64,000 nucleotides of DNA from Corynebacterium sp. 74A (GCF_008930665.1 NZ_PQMG01000001.1:124001-188000), one strand, 5' to 3'; shown: positions 19,490-30,297, counted from the stretch's first letter. Translations and numbers: made by a program. Notes: generated from the sequence alone by a model not told the origin.

Positions 19490-21241
19490 GTGTCGGATAC
19501 CCAACAGCCCCGCCGCCGGCGCGCGGCCGCAGCAGCAGATGATTTCAAGGCGACCCTGCCGCGTCTCGGCCACGCTGGCTCGCGCTCGGCCAGTCTGCAC
19601 ATTGGCGCCGAGCCAGAGGCGAGCGGGTCCACCATCGTGCGCGCCGCCACCGGCCATGATCTCCTCCCGGTCTCTAGCTCCCGCGCCCCACGGCGGATGG
19701 ATCCGCTGCAGCTCGCTCGCTTTGCGACGCTGCGCTGGCTGGGCGCCCTCGGGGCACTGACGTTGGCCCTCGGTGGACTGGGCGCTGGGGCAAAGCCGGT
19801 GTTGGGAGATCCCTATACGTCTTTCCCAGGCGGCTCGATCATGGGGCGGATGATCCAAACCTCCTCCATCTTGGTGATCACCGGGGCGGGGTTGATGGTG
19901 ATTGCATGGCTGCTCATCGCCCCGTTTGTGGGCGCGGATATGGCCCGCCCCCGCCACTCGCGGGTGTTGGTATCGACCTCCATGCTGGCGCGCACCTTCG
20001 TGGCCTGGGTGGCGCCGATCTTCTTCACCGCTCCCCTGTTTACCCAAGACATCTATTCCTATCTGGCGCAGGGCGCGATCGTGGATCGCGGTTTCGACCC
20101 CTATAGCGCCGGCCCGGTAGACATCCTCGGCACCGATGACGTGCTGGCCCGCTCGGTGCCGTTAATTTGGTCCCACTCACCCTCGCCCTATGGCCCCGTG
20201 GCACTCGGCATCGCGTCCGTGATTGCGAAGATCACCGGCGATTCGATCGCGGCCGGGGTATTCGCCCACCGCATCATCAGCTTAGTGGGCATGCTTCTCG
20301 CCGCCTGGGCGCTCAGCAAGCTGGCCAGCCGCTGCGGGGTGTCCGTACAGGCGGCGCTGTGGCTGGGCATTCTCAATCCCCTAGCCATCTTGCACCTCGT
20401 GGGCGGGATTCATAATGAGTCGATCCAATTGGGCCTCGTGCTACTCGGCATGGAATTGGGGCTACGCGGCATCGACCGTCTCAGCGCCCTTAAGGGACCG
20501 GCCTGGCAGGCGTGGGGCTTGGTCGTGGTCAGCGGGGTGCTGATCTCGAGCGCCGGCATGGTGAAAGTCACCGGCTTTATTGGCCTCGGCTTCATCGGTA
20601 TGGCACTCGCTCGGCATATCCATCTCCGCGGGCGCCACACGGCCGTGGCGGTCCTCGGCGCGGGCGCGGTGCAGCTCGCCATACTCGTCGGCTCCGTGGC
20701 GGCCGTCACCGCGCTCACGGGCATCCCCACCGGCTGGATCAGCGGCCAAGGCGGCGCGGCCACCATCCGCTCCTGGCTCTCCCTGACCACAGACATCGGG
20801 GTGATCGGCGGCTGGATCGGCATGCTGCTCGAACTCGGCGATCACACCGAAGCACTGCTGAGCATCACTCGCGGGGTGGGCCTGCTGCTGGCAGCCGCCT
20901 TCATGGTACGCATGCTTTTTGCCACCTATCGCGGCACCATCCACCCCATCGGCGGGCTGGGGGTGGCCACCTTCATGCTGGTGCTCCTCTTTCCAGTGGT
21001 GCATCCCTGGTACATGCTCTGGGCCATTCTGCCCCTCGCCGCCTGGGCCAACCGGCGACTCTTCCGCGCCGGAGCGGCCGGCTATTGCGCCCTGCTCAGT
21101 TTGTTCATCATGCCGCGCGGGCTGTCGCTTCCTCCTACCACAGTGATCGCCATCTATGTGGGCTCTGCCCTGCTGGGCGTGGTTTTCCTCACCCTGGTCT
21201 ACGTTTTCCTGCGCCGTCGCGGGATCGTTGGCTGGGACTAA
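19490..21241 (+). CDS. mptB: Alpha-(1->6) mannopyranosyltransferase MptB
   Basis: Polytopic GT-C glycosyltransferase of about 583 residues, with a basic Arg/Ala-rich cytoplasmic N-terminus and roughly a dozen hydrophobic segments. The first extracytoplasmic stretch follows GARPVLGDPYTSF-like sequence, and a TQDIYSYLAQGAIVDRGFDPY motif carries the acidic residues of the catalytic loop. It adds mannose from polyprenyl-phosphomannose to the lipomannan core at the outer face of the membrane. The gene next to sufR is mptB (Rv1459c) in M. tuberculosis and in corynebacteria. GTG at 19490 is chosen; the frame stays open 30 bases further. Confidence 0.88.
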   Translation: MSDTQQPRRRRAAAAADDFKATLPRLGHAGSRSASLHIGAEPEASGSTIVRAATGHDLLPVSSSRAPRRMDPLQLARFATLRWLGALGALTLALGGLGAGAKPVLGDPYTSFPGGSIMGRMIQTSSILVITGAGLMVIAWLLIAPFVGADMARPRHSRVLVSTSMLARTFVAWVAPIFFTAPLFTQDIYSYLAQGAIVDRGFDPYSAGPVDILGTDDVLARSVPLIWSHSPSPYGPVALGIASVIAKITGDSIAAGVFAHRIISLVGMLLAAWALSKLASRCGVSVQAALWLGILNPLAILHLVGGIHNESIQLGLVLLGMELGLRGIDRLSALKGPAWQAWGLVVVSGVLISSAGMVKVTGFIGLGFIGMALARHIHLRGRHTAVAVLGAGAVQLAILVGSVAAVTALTGIPTGWISGQGGAATIRSWLSLTTDIGVIGGWIGMLLELGDHTEALLSITRGVGLLLAAAFMVRMLFATYRGTIHPIGGLGVATFMLVLLFPVVHPWYMLWAILPLAAWANRRLFRAGAAGYCALLSLFIMPRGLSLPPTTVIAIYVGSALLGVVFLTLVYVFLRRRGIVGWD

Positions 21242-21322
21242 GCGTCGACAAGCGTCGTAGGATGCGCGCCACGGCGGACAGGTTATGCCACGCGGCGGCT
21301 GGGTATCCTAGACTATCGAGTT

Positions 21323-22273
21323 GTGAATACTGAGCACAAAGATCGAACGGCGACCCCAGGTCCCGCCCTCGCGCTTAAAGAGCTAAGCAAATCCTTCGGG
21401 GCCACCCAGGCCGTCGCCGCGCTCAGTCTCAGCGTGGACCACGGTGAGGTCGTGGCCCTGCTTGGCCCCAATGGCGCAGGCAAGACCACCACGATCGAGA
21501 TGTGCGAAGGCTTCCTCACGCCCACCGCAGGCAGCATTGAGGTGCTGGGAATCAACCCCACCACCCACCCAGAGCATGTCCGCCGCCGCATCGGTATCAT
21601 GCTCCAAGGCGGCGGCACCTACCCAGGAATCAAGGTCGGAGAACTGCTCCGCCTGGTGGCCTCCTATTCAGCCCGCCCTCTCGATGTGGACTGGCTTTTG
21701 CATACCCTTGGCCTTGAGGGGCTGGTGAAAACCAACTACCGGCGGCTTTCTGGCGGCCAGCAGCAGCGCGTCTCCCTAGCCTGTGCCCTTATCGGGCGCC
21801 CAGAACTGGTCTTTTTGGATGAGCCCACTGCGGGCATGGATGCTCAATCGCGGCTGCAAGTGTGGGAGATCATCCGCAGCCTCAAGGCGGACGGGGTGAC
21901 GGTCATCCTCACCACCCACCTGATGGATGAGGCCGAAGCGCTCGCCGACCGCGTTGTCATCATCGATCACGGCAGCGTCGTGGCCGAGGGCACACCCGAA
22001 GAACTCAGTTCCTTAAGCGCCGAGGCCGCCGATATCAGTTTTGAGACCAGCGTGGCTATCGATACCGCAGCCTTCTCCGCCGCCGTGGGGGCGAATGTCG
22101 TGGAGACCCACCCCCGCAGCTATCGCGTGCAGGCGGCGGCCACCCCGGAGCTGATCGCAGCTCTGGCTACCACTGCCCGCGCCCAGGATGTGCTACTGCG
22201 CAGCATATCCACCAACCATCGCACCCTCGAGGATGTTTTCCTTGATCTCACCGGACGCGAGATGCGCTCCTAG
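21323..22273 (+). CDS. ABC-2 type transporter, ATP-binding subunit
   Basis: Protein of 316 residues with Walker [10 protein letters not shown], signature LSGGQQQRV, Walker [12 protein letters not shown] and a C-terminal extension typical of drug/lipid exporters (DrrA type), ending in [16 protein letters not shown] at 21323 is preceded by TATCCTAGACT about 10-20 nt upstream, suggesting a leaderless or very short leader. It pairs with the permease 58 nt downstream; the pair corresponds to Rv1458c/Rv1457c, whose substrate is not known. Position beside ctaA would also fit a role in cytochrome or heme handling, but that is inference. Confidence 0.93.
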   Translation: MNTEHKDRTATPGPALALKELSKSFGATQAVAALSLSVDHGEVVALLGPNGAGKTTTIEMCEGFLTPTAGSIEVLGINPTTHPEHVRRRIGIMLQGGGTYPGIKVGELLRLVASYSARPLDVDWLLHTLGLEGLVKTNYRRLSGGQQQRVSLACALIGRPELVFLDEPTAGMDAQSRLQVWEIIRSLKADGVTVILTTHLMDEAEALADRVVIIDHGSVVAEGTPEELSSLSAEAADISFETSVAIDTAAFSAAVGANVVETHPRSYRVQAAATPELIAALATTARAQDVLLRSISTNHRTLEDVFLDLTGREMRS

Positions 22274-22331
22274 CAGCGCCAGCGCCCCACGTTGCATGAC
22301 GGACTTGAAGCAGAGAAAAGAGGAATAACCA

Positions 22332-23102
22332 GTGACTAGCGCGCACACCCCCTTCCCCGCGGGCACGTTTCGTGCGGATCCCGAACGGGCCTCTGTGCCG
22401 GCCATGGTGTGGGCGCAGGCGGTGATCGAATCCAAGCTCTTCCTGCGCCACGGCGAGCAGCAACTGCTCAGCGTGATCATTCCCATCGCCCTGCTGCTGG
22501 GAATAAGCAAGGTCAACGTCTTTGATCTCGACGACCCCATCGCCCTCGCGGTGCCCATTACCTTCGCCATTGCGGCGCTCAGTTCCGGCTTTACCGGCCA
22601 GGCCATCGCGGTGGCCTTCGATCGCCGATACGGGGCCCTGAAACGCATCGGGGCCTCGGGAGTGCCCGCCTGGGCCATCATCGTGGGCAAGATCTGCGCA
22701 GTGGTGGTTGTCACCATCGTGCAGGTGGTACTCATCGGCGGAACCGCCCTGCTCCTCGGCTGGCAGACCAGCGGCATAGGAGTGGCCTATGCCGCGCTCA
22801 TGCTCGTCATCGGGTTGTGCGTCACCACCTCGCTCGGCATGCTGCTCGGCGGCACACTCTCCTCCGAGGCAGTACTGGCGCTGGCCAATCTCATCTGGTT
22901 CATCCTCATAGGCATCGCCGGTTTTTCCATGCTCGATCCCGACGCGGCCGGGCTGCTGAATGCGGTGCCCTCGGTGGCGTTGGCCATTGGCCTCGACCGG
23001 GCCTTCAGCGGCACCTTCCCCGTGGCCCAAGCGCTCATATTGGCGCTGTGGGCAGTGGCAGCCATGTGGGCGGCGAATCGCTGGTTTAAGTTCCACGACT
23101 AG
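22332..23102 (+). CDS. ABC-2 type transporter, permease subunit
   Basis: Membrane protein of 256 residues with about six transmembrane segments and the ABC-2 family pattern, including an AFDRRYGALKRIGASGVP cytoplasmic loop. GTG at 22332 follows AGAAAAGAGGAATAACC. It is the probable partner of the preceding ATPase; substrate unknown. Confidence 0.88.
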   Translation: MTSAHTPFPAGTFRADPERASVPAMVWAQAVIESKLFLRHGEQQLLSVIIPIALLLGISKVNVFDLDDPIALAVPITFAIAALSSGFTGQAIAVAFDRRYGALKRIGASGVPAWAIIVGKICAVVVVTIVQVVLIGGTALLLGWQTSGIGVAYAALMLVIGLCVTTSLGMLLGGTLSSEAVLALANLIWFILIGIAGFSMLDPDAAGLLNAVPSVALAIGLDRAFSGTFPVAQALILALWAVAAMWAANRWFKFHD

Positions 23103-23178
23103 AGACGTGTCACACCTCCGCGTTCTCATGCACGCCTAAGTTTCTTTCAGCCACGTCAGACAATAAAATAGGACAACT

Positions 23179-24222
23179 GTGAGTACCCACGCATCGACCC
23201 CAACGCCGCCGCAACCCGTGCAGAATCGTCGCATGGGTCTGCGCAGCCAGTCGCCCAAAGTATCCACCCAGCGCCTGCTTGCCCTATTTACGCTGATCGC
23301 CCAAGGCGGCATCACCGTAACCGGCTCCATTGTGCGTGTCACCGGCTCTGGATTGGGGTGTAATACGTGGCCACAATGTCACGAGGGTTCCTTCGTGCCA
23401 GTGGCTGGGGCAGCGCCGTGGATTCAACAGGCCATCGAGTTCGGCAACCGTCTGCTGACCTTCGTGCTCATTATCTTCGCCGGCATGCTGCTGCTCTCGG
23501 TGATCTCGGCTGGCCGCCGCAAGGAGATCGTCAACCTCGCATGGGTACAGGTTCTCGGCATCGTGTTACAGGCAATTATCGGTGGCGTCTCGGTGCTCAT
23601 CAACCTCCAATGGTGGTCGGTCGCCCTGCACTTTATTCCCTCCATACTGCTGGTATTTTTCGCCGGCATACTCTTTGTGCGCGTCCAAGAGCCCGATACC
23701 GGCACGATCACTTTCAACTATCCGGCCGCGCTCCGTGGGCTCGCCGCCGGCGCTGCCGTGGCGCTGCTTATCACCGTGATCACCGGCACCATGGTCACCG
23801 GCGCGGGAACGCACTCCGGTGACGCTGAGATCCGCCCCGAGGATCGCCTGCAGGTAGACATCGTGGAGATCGCGAATCTGCACGCGCACGCAATGTATCT
23901 CTATCTCGGCCTCACCATCGGCTTGGCCGTGGCCTTCGTAGCGGTGAAGACGCAGCTGAAGATCGTCAAGCTCGGCTTCTGGTTGGTGGCTATGGTCGTC
24001 GTCCAAGGCGCTGTTGGCATCATTCAGTACAACTGGTCCATTCCGGCTTGGACCGTGCCCGTGCACGTCGGCATGAGCTCGGTGTGCACCGCGCTGACCG
24101 CGGTGGTCTACGCCCACTACGCCCGCCGCCAAGGATCGGCGCTCGTCACCGGTTCTCCCGCGGGCGATGAAAAACGCACCATCATCCAAGAGGATCGCAG
24201 CAACAAGGCCGCGAAAAACTAG
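23179..24222 (+). CDS. ctaA: Heme A synthase
   Basis: Membrane protein of 347 residues with eight predicted helices; it oxidises heme O to heme A for the aa3 cytochrome oxidase. Recognisable parts are the first loop with the Cys pair in GLGCNTWPQCHEG, and conserved His residues in ALHFIPS, NLHAHAMY and PVHVGMSS. The segment aligned with the ExxHR motif of B. subtilis CtaA reads EFGNR, so Asn stands where a heme-ligand His is expected. The start is GTG without a clear Shine-Dalgarno; TAAAAT about a dozen bases upstream suggests a leaderless mRNA. ctaB lies 1.2 kb away, on the other strand. Confidence 0.93.
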   Translation: MSTHASTPTPPQPVQNRRMGLRSQSPKVSTQRLLALFTLIAQGGITVTGSIVRVTGSGLGCNTWPQCHEGSFVPVAGAAPWIQQAIEFGNRLLTFVLIIFAGMLLLSVISAGRRKEIVNLAWVQVLGIVLQAIIGGVSVLINLQWWSVALHFIPSILLVFFAGILFVRVQEPDTGTITFNYPAALRGLAAGAAVALLITVITGTMVTGAGTHSGDAEIRPEDRLQVDIVEIANLHAHAMYLYLGLTIGLAVAFVAVKTQLKIVKLGFWLVAMVVVQGAVGIIQYNWSIPAWTVPVHVGMSSVCTALTAVVYAHYARRQGSALVTGSPAGDEKRTIIQEDRSNKAAKN

Positions 24223-24312
24223 CGCGCTCCTTACACCCCGAACTCCTCTCCCCCAGTACCTCGCTGCCGAACTCACGGCGCGGTGCTGGGGTTGTTCATT
24301 AGTATCGACACT

Positions 24313-25314
24313 ATGACCGCACATACCGCATCAAAGAACACTGTCCCCAGCACCATGCGCGCTATCTGCGTGGAGGAACCTGGTGGCGTCGAGAAGCTCC
24401 AACTACGAGAGGTCAGCGTTCCCGAGCCCAGCGATTCTGAGGTGCTGGTGTCCGTGGATTATGCGGGCGTCAACTACATCGATACCTACTATCGCGAGGG
24501 AATTTATCACTCCTCGCTGCCGATGACGATCGGCTTCGAAGGCACTGGGCGGGTGGCCTATGACCCCCAGGGCGAGATCGCCGCCGGCACACTCGTCGCG
24601 TGGTGCGATGGCTTTGGCTCCTATGCAGAATACGCCACCGTGCCGCGGGATCGTCTCGTGGCGGTACCCCAGGGCATCGAGCCCGAGGTAGCAGCCTCCA
24701 TGCTTTTGCAGGGCATTACCGCCCACTATCTCACCGATGGCGTCTATCCCCTAAAGCAGGGCGATAGCTGCCTCATCACCGCCGGCGCGGGAGGTGTGGG
24801 CCTGATGGCCACCCAGTTCGCGCGGCTACGCGGGGCCACCGTCTACACCGTCACCTCCTCCGATGAGAAGGCCGAGCTCTCCTACGAGGCCGGCGCCACC
24901 GAGGTCTTTCGCTACTCCGAGAACCTTGCCGAGCAGGTGCGACGTTTCAATGGCGGGCATGGGGTGGATGTGGTCTATGACGGCGTGGGCCAAGCGACCT
25001 TCCACGAGTCCCTCGAGGTGGTGAAGCCGCGGGGCGTGGTGTGTCTCTTCGGCGCCGCCTCTGGGCCGGTGGAGCCCTTCGACCCGCAACTGCTTAATAC
25101 CCACGGATCCATTTATCTCACCCGCCCCTCAATCGGCGCGTGGACCAGCCTCGAGGGCGAATTCACCCGTCGTGCCCAGGCCGTGACCCAAGAGATCATC
25201 GACGGCAATCTCAATGTTCGAGTCGGCGGCGTCTATGATCTTGCCGACGCCGCCCAGGCACATCGCGACCTGCAGAGCCGCGCCACCACCGGCTCAATTG
25301 TGCTGAAAATCTAA
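24313..25314 (+). CDS. qor: NADPH:quinone oxidoreductase, zinc-free MDR family
   Basis: Protein of 333 residues, medium-chain dehydrogenase/reductase fold. The quinone-reductase pattern is clear: DYAGVNYIDTYYREGIY, a nucleotide-binding AGAGGVGLMATQFARLRGA and SSDEKAELSYEAGA. The zinc-ligand cysteines of alcohol dehydrogenases are absent. It reduces quinones or related carbonyls with NADPH. ATG at 24313 is chosen because a TAGTAT -10 element at 24300 puts the transcription start next to it; an upstream in-frame start at 24283 is less likely. Convergent with ctaB across a strong terminator. Confidence 0.9.
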   Translation: MTAHTASKNTVPSTMRAICVEEPGGVEKLQLREVSVPEPSDSEVLVSVDYAGVNYIDTYYREGIYHSSLPMTIGFEGTGRVAYDPQGEIAAGTLVAWCDGFGSYAEYATVPRDRLVAVPQGIEPEVAASMLLQGITAHYLTDGVYPLKQGDSCLITAGAGGVGLMATQFARLRGATVYTVTSSDEKAELSYEAGATEVFRYSENLAEQVRRFNGGHGVDVVYDGVGQATFHESLEVVKPRGVVCLFGAASGPVEPFDPQLLNTHGSIYLTRPSIGAWTSLEGEFTRRAQAVTQEIIDGNLNVRVGGVYDLADAAQAHRDLQSRATTGSIVLKI

Positions 25315-25344
25315 GACGCCGCCCACCCTCGGCATAGACGACGA

Positions 25345-25385
25345 CACCCTCGATACCTGTGATGAACTCTCACGTATCGAGGGTG
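25345..25385. terminator. Bidirectional terminator between qor and ctaB
   Basis: Perfect 12-bp arms CACCCTCGATAC and GTATCGAGGGTG with a 17-nt loop lie between the convergent genes. Confidence 0.8.
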
Positions 25386-25421
25386 CTGCTGTAGTAAGAA
25401 GTGGCTGGGCGAGTGCCGGTA

Positions 25422-26354
25422 TTAGAAGAGGATCTGGCCCCAACCGAAGCCTTCGCCGAGGGTCTGGAGCCCGAGGGCGGCGTCGACGGAGAGCGCCACG
25501 AACACCACGGCCAAATAGTTATTAGAGATGATAAACAGCCGGTAGGGCTTAGAGCGATCACCCGCGGCGGTGAGCCGGTGCACGCGATGGGCTTCCATGA
25601 TGAACCACACGCCCGCAGCCACGGCAGCCACGGCATAGATCCAGCCGGTCGCCGGCAAGAGCAGCAGCGTGGTCGCCACGGTGATCCAGGTGTAGACCAC
25701 GATCTGCTTGGTCACCTGCGTTTCGGTGGCCACCACCGGCAGCATGGGTACGCCCGCGGCCGCATAGTCCTTCTTATACTTCATTCCCAGCGCCCAGGTG
25801 TGCGGCGGGGTCCAGAAGAAGATGATGAGGAAGAGCACAATGGCCTGCCACCACTGGGCGTTATCGAGGTTCGGGATGCTATCGGTGATCACGGCCCAGC
25901 CCACGAGCACGGGCATACAGCCGGCAGCGCCGCCCCAGACCACGTTCATCGGTGTCCGACGCTTCAGCCATTTGGTGTAGACGAAGATATAGAAGGCGAT
26001 GGTCACCATCACCAACATCGCGGCGGTCAGGGAGCCGCACAGTAGCCACAGCCAGAGGAAGCTGGCGACGGTCAGCGCCCATGCGAAGACGGCGGCGTTG
26101 CGGGTAGAGACGCTCGATTTCACCAGCGGCCTCGTGGAGGTTCGGGCCATCACCTGATCGATATCGGCATCAGCCACCATGTTGAACGTATTGGCGGCAG
26201 CCGCTCCCATCCAGCCACCGATGAGAGTGAGCAGGATGAGGACGAGGTCGATGGAGCCGCGATCGGCTTGGAGCATCGCGGGGAAAGTAGCCACGAGGAG
26301 AAGCTCGATCACTCTGGGCTTCGTCAGCGCAAAATAAGCCTTGATCGTCTCCAA
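25422..26354 (-). CDS. ctaB: Protoheme IX farnesyltransferase (heme O synthase)
   Basis: Membrane UbiA-family prenyltransferase of 310 residues with about nine helices. The prenyl-diphosphate motifs are present: [15 protein letters not shown] (first DxxxD) and [14 protein letters not shown]. It converts heme B to heme O for ctaA. The start codon is TTG with GGAAGG nine bases upstream. It is divergent from tkt across a 610-base region rich in inverted repeats. Confidence 0.95.
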   Translation of the reverse strand: METIKAYFALTKPRVIELLLVATFPAMLQADRGSIDLVLILLTLIGGWMGAAAANTFNMVADADIDQVMARTSTRPLVKSSVSTRNAAVFAWALTVASFLWLWLLCGSLTAAMLVMVTIAFYIFVYTKWLKRRTPMNVVWGGAAGCMPVLVGWAVITDSIPNLDNAQWWQAIVLFLIIFFWTPPHTWALGMKYKKDYAAAGVPMLPVVATETQVTKQIVVYTWITVATTLLLLPATGWIYAVAAVAAGVWFIMEAHRVHRLTAAGDRSKPYRLFIISNNYLAVVFVALSVDAALGLQTLGEGFGWGQILF

Positions 26355-26598
26355 GAAATCGCCTTCCCACAGGTGTACATCGCTCGTCGCTGGTTATTGC
26401 TGTCTGGTGCTCGCCGCGCGGCCCGTGCACAACGCACAGGACGGTGGCATCGGTGCGTCTACTCTCAGTTCGCTGCATGAAAAATTCCGCAGTCCATCTC
26501 GAGAGTAGTCGGTGGCTGGGGCAAAAAAGTTCCCACACGCCGCCTCCCCGTGGTTCGGGAACCCAACGCGCATCCCTGATGCGGACTCGAATTCCGTA

Positions 26599-26614
26599 CC
26601 CCATTTATATGGGG
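26599..26614. repeat. Inverted repeat in the ctaB-tkt region
   Basis: CCCCAT-TTAT-ATGGGG, a perfect 6-bp inverted repeat about 245 nt upstream of ctaB. The AT-rich centre looks like a promoter element; function unknown. Confidence 0.35.
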
Positions 26615-26715
26615 CGGGCCGCTACCGAATAAGTGTGCCGCAACCCACACCACGGGCCGCGGCGGTGGCCACGACGGCCACCAAGGGCCTAATCCTAGCG
26701 TGCGCCAGCGCCGAA

Positions 26716-26830
26716 GGTGAATCACCGCCACACCTTCCCACCGTGTGGGAGGGTGGGATCGACCGAATCCGTGGGGTGTGAGAAACACCGCTACCGCGTG
26801 TGGGTGCGAGGGCGCTGCACCCACTAGACT
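26716..26830 (+). promoter_or_regulatory. Putative tkt operon control region
   Basis: Three inverted repeats stand in a row before a TAGACT -10 element (26825-26830): GGTGA-A-TCACC (26716-26726), a 9-bp stem CCTTCCCAC/GTGGGAGGG with 3-nt loop (26733-26753, one G-T pair) and GGTGT-GAGAA-ACACC (26775-26789). The rest of 26355-26964 shows no gene. Which, if any, binds a regulator is not decidable from sequence. Confidence 0.4.
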
Positions 26831-26964
26831 GGTGAACGATTGTGCGTGGCCCCGTCGCGCACTGCCGCGGCCACCGCCCCTGCCCCACCTCAACGCGGGT
26901 GGGCCTCACAGTTTCGGTGGACGCGAACATACGACCAGCACTGATAAGAAGGATGATTGAAGCA

Positions 26965-29055
26965 GTGGCCCTTTCCCCTGAGCTGAAGGAATTCACCACC
27001 CGGAACTACCCGGAGACGTGGACTGAGTTGGACACTCGCGCCGTGGATACCGCGCGCGTCCTCGCCGCCGACGCCGTCCAGAACTGCGGCTCCGGCCACC
27101 CCGGCACCGCCATGAGCCTGGCCCCGCTGGCTTATACCCTGTACCACCGCGTCATGAACGTCGCGCCGCACGATCCCACGTGGGCTGGCCGTGACCGCTT
27201 CGTGCTCTCCTGCGGCCACTCCTCGCTGACCCAGTACATCCAGCTCTATCTCGCGGGCTTCGGCCTCGAGCTGGACGATCTCAAGGCGCTGCGCACTTGG
27301 GGATCGCTCACCCCGGGACACCCCGAGTACGGCCACACCGATGGTGTGGAAATCACCACCGGCCCGCTGGGCCAGGGCCTCGCTTCTTCTGTGGGTATGG
27401 CCATGGCCGCCCGCCGTGAGCGTGGTCTCTTCGACCCCGAAGCCGCCCCCGGCGAGTCCCCCTTCGATCACTTCATCTATGTCATCGCCTCCGATGGCGA
27501 TGTGCAGGAGGGCGTGACCGCCGAGGCGTGCTCCCTGGCCGGCACCCAAAAGCTGGGTAACCTCATCGTGTTCTGGGACGATAACGGCATCTCCATCGAG
27601 GACGACACCACCATCGCCTTCACCGAGGACGTCGCCCAGCGCTATGAGGCCTACGGCTGGCAGGTGCTCGAGGTCACCGGTGAAGATGTGGCCGCCATCG
27701 AAGAGGCAATCGCCCAGGCCAAGGCCGAGACCTCGCGCCCGACCTTTATCCGGATGCGCTCGGTGATCGCCTACCCCGCCCCGAACGCCATGAACACCGG
27801 CGCCTCCCACGGCGCTGCCCTCGGCGAGGAAGAAGTGGCCGCCATTAAGCGCGAGCTCGACTTCGACCCCGAGGCACACTTCGCCGTCGACGACGCCGTG
27901 ATCGCACACACCCGCGAGGCCGTGGAGCGCGGCAAGGAGAAGGTGGCGGCGTGGACCGAGAAGTTCGATGCCTGGTCCGAGGCCAATCCCGAGAACCGCG
28001 CCCTCTTCGATCGCCTCAGGGCCTACACCCTGCCCGAGGGCTACGCCGATGAGCTGCCCACCTGGGATGCCGATGCGAAGGGTGTTGCCACCCGTAAGGC
28101 CTCCGAGGCTGTGCTGCAGGCCCTAGGCGCCACCCTGCCCGAGCTTTGGGGCGGCTCCGCCGACTTGGCTGGTTCCAATAACACCGTGATCAAGGGCGCC
28201 GATTCCTTCGGCCCGACGGAGATCACCACCGATACGTGGACCACCAGCCCTTATGGCCGCAATATGCATTTCGGTATCCGTGAGCACGCTATGGGTTCGA
28301 TCATGAACGGTATCGCGCTGCATGGCGGCACCCGCCCCTACGGCGGAACCTTCCTCATCTTCTCCGACTACATGCGTCCGGCTGTGCGTCTCGCCGCCCT
28401 CATGGGTACCGATGCCTTCTATGTGTGGACCCACGATTCGATCGGCTTGGGCGAGGACGGTCCTACCCACCAGCCGGTGGAGCAGCTGGCCTCGCTGCGC
28501 GCCATCCCGAACATGTCCATGCTGCGCCCGGCGGATGCGAATGAGACTGCCGCTGCGTGGAAGGCGGCACTGGAGTACCGCAAGGGCCCGAAGGGCTTGG
28601 CGCTGACCCGCCAGAACATCCCCGTGCTGGAGGGAACGAAGGACAAGGCTGTCGAGGGTGTGGCCCGCGGCGGCTATGTGCTGGTGCGAGAGTCCGCTGA
28701 GACCCCCGACGTGATCCTCATGGCTACCGGCTCCGAGGTGCACCTGGCTGTGGAGGCCGCGCAGCGCCTAGAGGCCGAGGGCACCGCCACCCGCGTGGTC
28801 TCCATGCCCTGCATGGATTGGTTCGCCGAGCAGGATCAAGACTATATCGACGAAGTGCTGCCGCCCGCAGTGACCGCCCGCGTGTCCGTGGAAGCCGGTG
28901 TGGCTATGCCCTGGTACCAGTGGCTGGGCAGCCAGGGCGAGGCCGTGTCTCTGGAACACTTCGGTGCCTCTGCCCCCTATGAGAAGCTTTTCGAGGAGTT
29001 CGGTATCACCACCGACGCCGTGGTGGCCGCCGCCAAGAAGAGCCTTTCGCGCTAA
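26965..29055 (+). CDS. tkt: Transketolase
   Basis: Protein of 696 residues, the length of C. glutamicum transketolase. It moves two-carbon units between pentose and triose/hexose phosphates using thiamine diphosphate. The N-terminal SGHPGTAMS, the ThDP motif around ASDGDVQEG...[11 protein letters not shown], and the transketolase signature [24 protein letters not shown] are intact. The GTG at 26965 gives [16 protein letters not shown], matching the family start, with AAGGATG upstream; longer frames have no support. First gene of the tkt-tal-zwf-opcA-pgl cluster. Confidence 0.97.
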   Translation: MALSPELKEFTTRNYPETWTELDTRAVDTARVLAADAVQNCGSGHPGTAMSLAPLAYTLYHRVMNVAPHDPTWAGRDRFVLSCGHSSLTQYIQLYLAGFGLELDDLKALRTWGSLTPGHPEYGHTDGVEITTGPLGQGLASSVGMAMAARRERGLFDPEAAPGESPFDHFIYVIASDGDVQEGVTAEACSLAGTQKLGNLIVFWDDNGISIEDDTTIAFTEDVAQRYEAYGWQVLEVTGEDVAAIEEAIAQAKAETSRPTFIRMRSVIAYPAPNAMNTGASHGAALGEEEVAAIKRELDFDPEAHFAVDDAVIAHTREAVERGKEKVAAWTEKFDAWSEANPENRALFDRLRAYTLPEGYADELPTWDADAKGVATRKASEAVLQALGATLPELWGGSADLAGSNNTVIKGADSFGPTEITTDTWTTSPYGRNMHFGIREHAMGSIMNGIALHGGTRPYGGTFLIFSDYMRPAVRLAALMGTDAFYVWTHDSIGLGEDGPTHQPVEQLASLRAIPNMSMLRPADANETAAAWKAALEYRKGPKGLALTRQNIPVLEGTKDKAVEGVARGGYVLVRESAETPDVILMATGSEVHLAVEAAQRLEAEGTATRVVSMPCMDWFAEQDQDYIDEVLPPAVTARVSVEAGVAMPWYQWLGSQGEAVSLEHFGASAPYEKLFEEFGITTDAVVAAAKKSLSR

Positions 29056-29089
29056 CGATCCTCTTAACCATCCTCTGCCCATCGCCATA

Positions 29090-29129
29090 CCCACCACCGG
29101 TCCGCCGCGACCGGGGTTATGGTGGTGGG
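29090..29129 (+). terminator. Hairpin between tkt and tal
   Basis: Arms CCCACCAC and GTGGTGGG with inner CGG/CCG pairing lie in the 115-nt tkt-tal gap. There is no T-run; it may be an attenuator or processing site within the operon. Confidence 0.45.
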
Positions 29130-29170
29130 CATCCACTACCCCACTAGCTCTCAAGGAGAGTGTGCAGTTT

Positions 29171-30247
29171 ATGAGCACTATCGATGACATCTATGAGCTC
29201 GGAACCTCGACATGGCTCGATGATCTCTCACGCGATCGCCTCGACTCCGGCAACCTCGCCGAGATGATCGAATCCACCTCCATTAAGGGTGTCACCACCA
29301 ATCCGGCAATCTTTGCCAAGGCCATGACCACCGGCAACGCCTATGATGAGCAGCTCAAGGAGCTCGCTAGCTCCCGCTTGGGCGCGGATGAGGCCGTCTA
29401 CGCCATGGCGATCGACGATGTGCGTCGCGCCTGCGATGCCTTCGCCGAGGTCTACGAGCAGACCAAGGGCGTCGATGGACGGGTATCCATCGAGGTTGAT
29501 CCCCGCATCTCTGCTGAGCGGGAGGCCACGCTGGTGCAGGCCCGCAACCTGTGGCAGCGGGTGGACCGTCCGAACCTGATGATCAAGATCCCCGCCACCG
29601 AGGAGTCTCTGCCGGCGATCAGCGATGCGCTGGCCGAGGGCATTAGCGTCAATGTCACCCTCATCTTCTCCGTGGCCCGCTACCGAGAGGTTGTTGCCGC
29701 CTATATCGAGGGCATTCAGCGCGCTGCCGAGAACGGCCACGATGTCTCCACTATTCACTCGGTGGCCTCCTTCTTCGTTTCCCGCCTCGACACCGAGGTG
29801 GATGCCCGACTGGAAAAGATCGGCTCCGAGGACGCGCTGGCACTGCGCGGCAAGGCGGGTGTGGCCAATGCTCGCCGCGCCTATGACGTGTTCCAAGAAC
29901 TCTTCGCCGCCGCTGATCTGCCTGCCGGCACCCATGTGCAGCGCCCGCTGTGGGCCTCTACTGGGGTAAAGAACCCGGACTACCCCGCGGATCTCTACGT
30001 CACCGAGCTGGTGGGCCCGCACACGGTAAACACCATGCCCGAGGCGACGATCGACGCGACCCTTGCGGCCAGCGCCAAGGGCGAGACCCTCACTGGGCAC
30101 TCCGCAGAGTCGGACGAGCTGTTCAGCCAGCTCGATGCGCTCGGCGTGGACTTCGAGGATGTCTTTGACACCCTCGAGCGCGAAGGTGTGGAGAAGTTCG
30201 TCGACAGCTGGAATGACCTGCTGGAAAAGATCGACGCCCGCATCTAG
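29171..30247 (+). CDS. tal: Transaldolase
   Basis: Protein of 358 residues, actinobacterial-type transaldolase. It transfers dihydroxyacetone units in the non-oxidative pentose phosphate pathway. The N-terminal signature [15 protein letters not shown] and the Schiff-base Lys in [16 protein letters not shown] (about residue 138) are present. AAGGAGAG precedes the ATG by about 8 nt; the longer in-frame stretch into tkt is not coding. A terminator follows. Confidence 0.97.
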   Translation: MSTIDDIYELGTSTWLDDLSRDRLDSGNLAEMIESTSIKGVTTNPAIFAKAMTTGNAYDEQLKELASSRLGADEAVYAMAIDDVRRACDAFAEVYEQTKGVDGRVSIEVDPRISAEREATLVQARNLWQRVDRPNLMIKIPATEESLPAISDALAEGISVNVTLIFSVARYREVVAAYIEGIQRAAENGHDVSTIHSVASFFVSRLDTEVDARLEKIGSEDALALRGKAGVANARRAYDVFQELFAAADLPAGTHVQRPLWASTGVKNPDYPADLYVTELVGPHTVNTMPEATIDATLAASAKGETLTGHSAESDELFSQLDALGVDFEDVFDTLEREGVEKFVDSWNDLLEKIDARI

Positions 30248-30259
30248 CGGCCGAGCCTG

Positions 30260-30297
30260 CACCGCCTAGTGGAATATCTGCCCTCTAGGCGGTGTTT
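30260..30297 (+). terminator. Terminator after tal
   Basis: Perfect 10-bp arms CACCGCCTAG and CTAGGCGGTG with a 15-nt loop and a short TTT tail, 12 nt after tal. It implies that zwf may have its own promoter in the 140 nt that follow. Confidence 0.75.
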
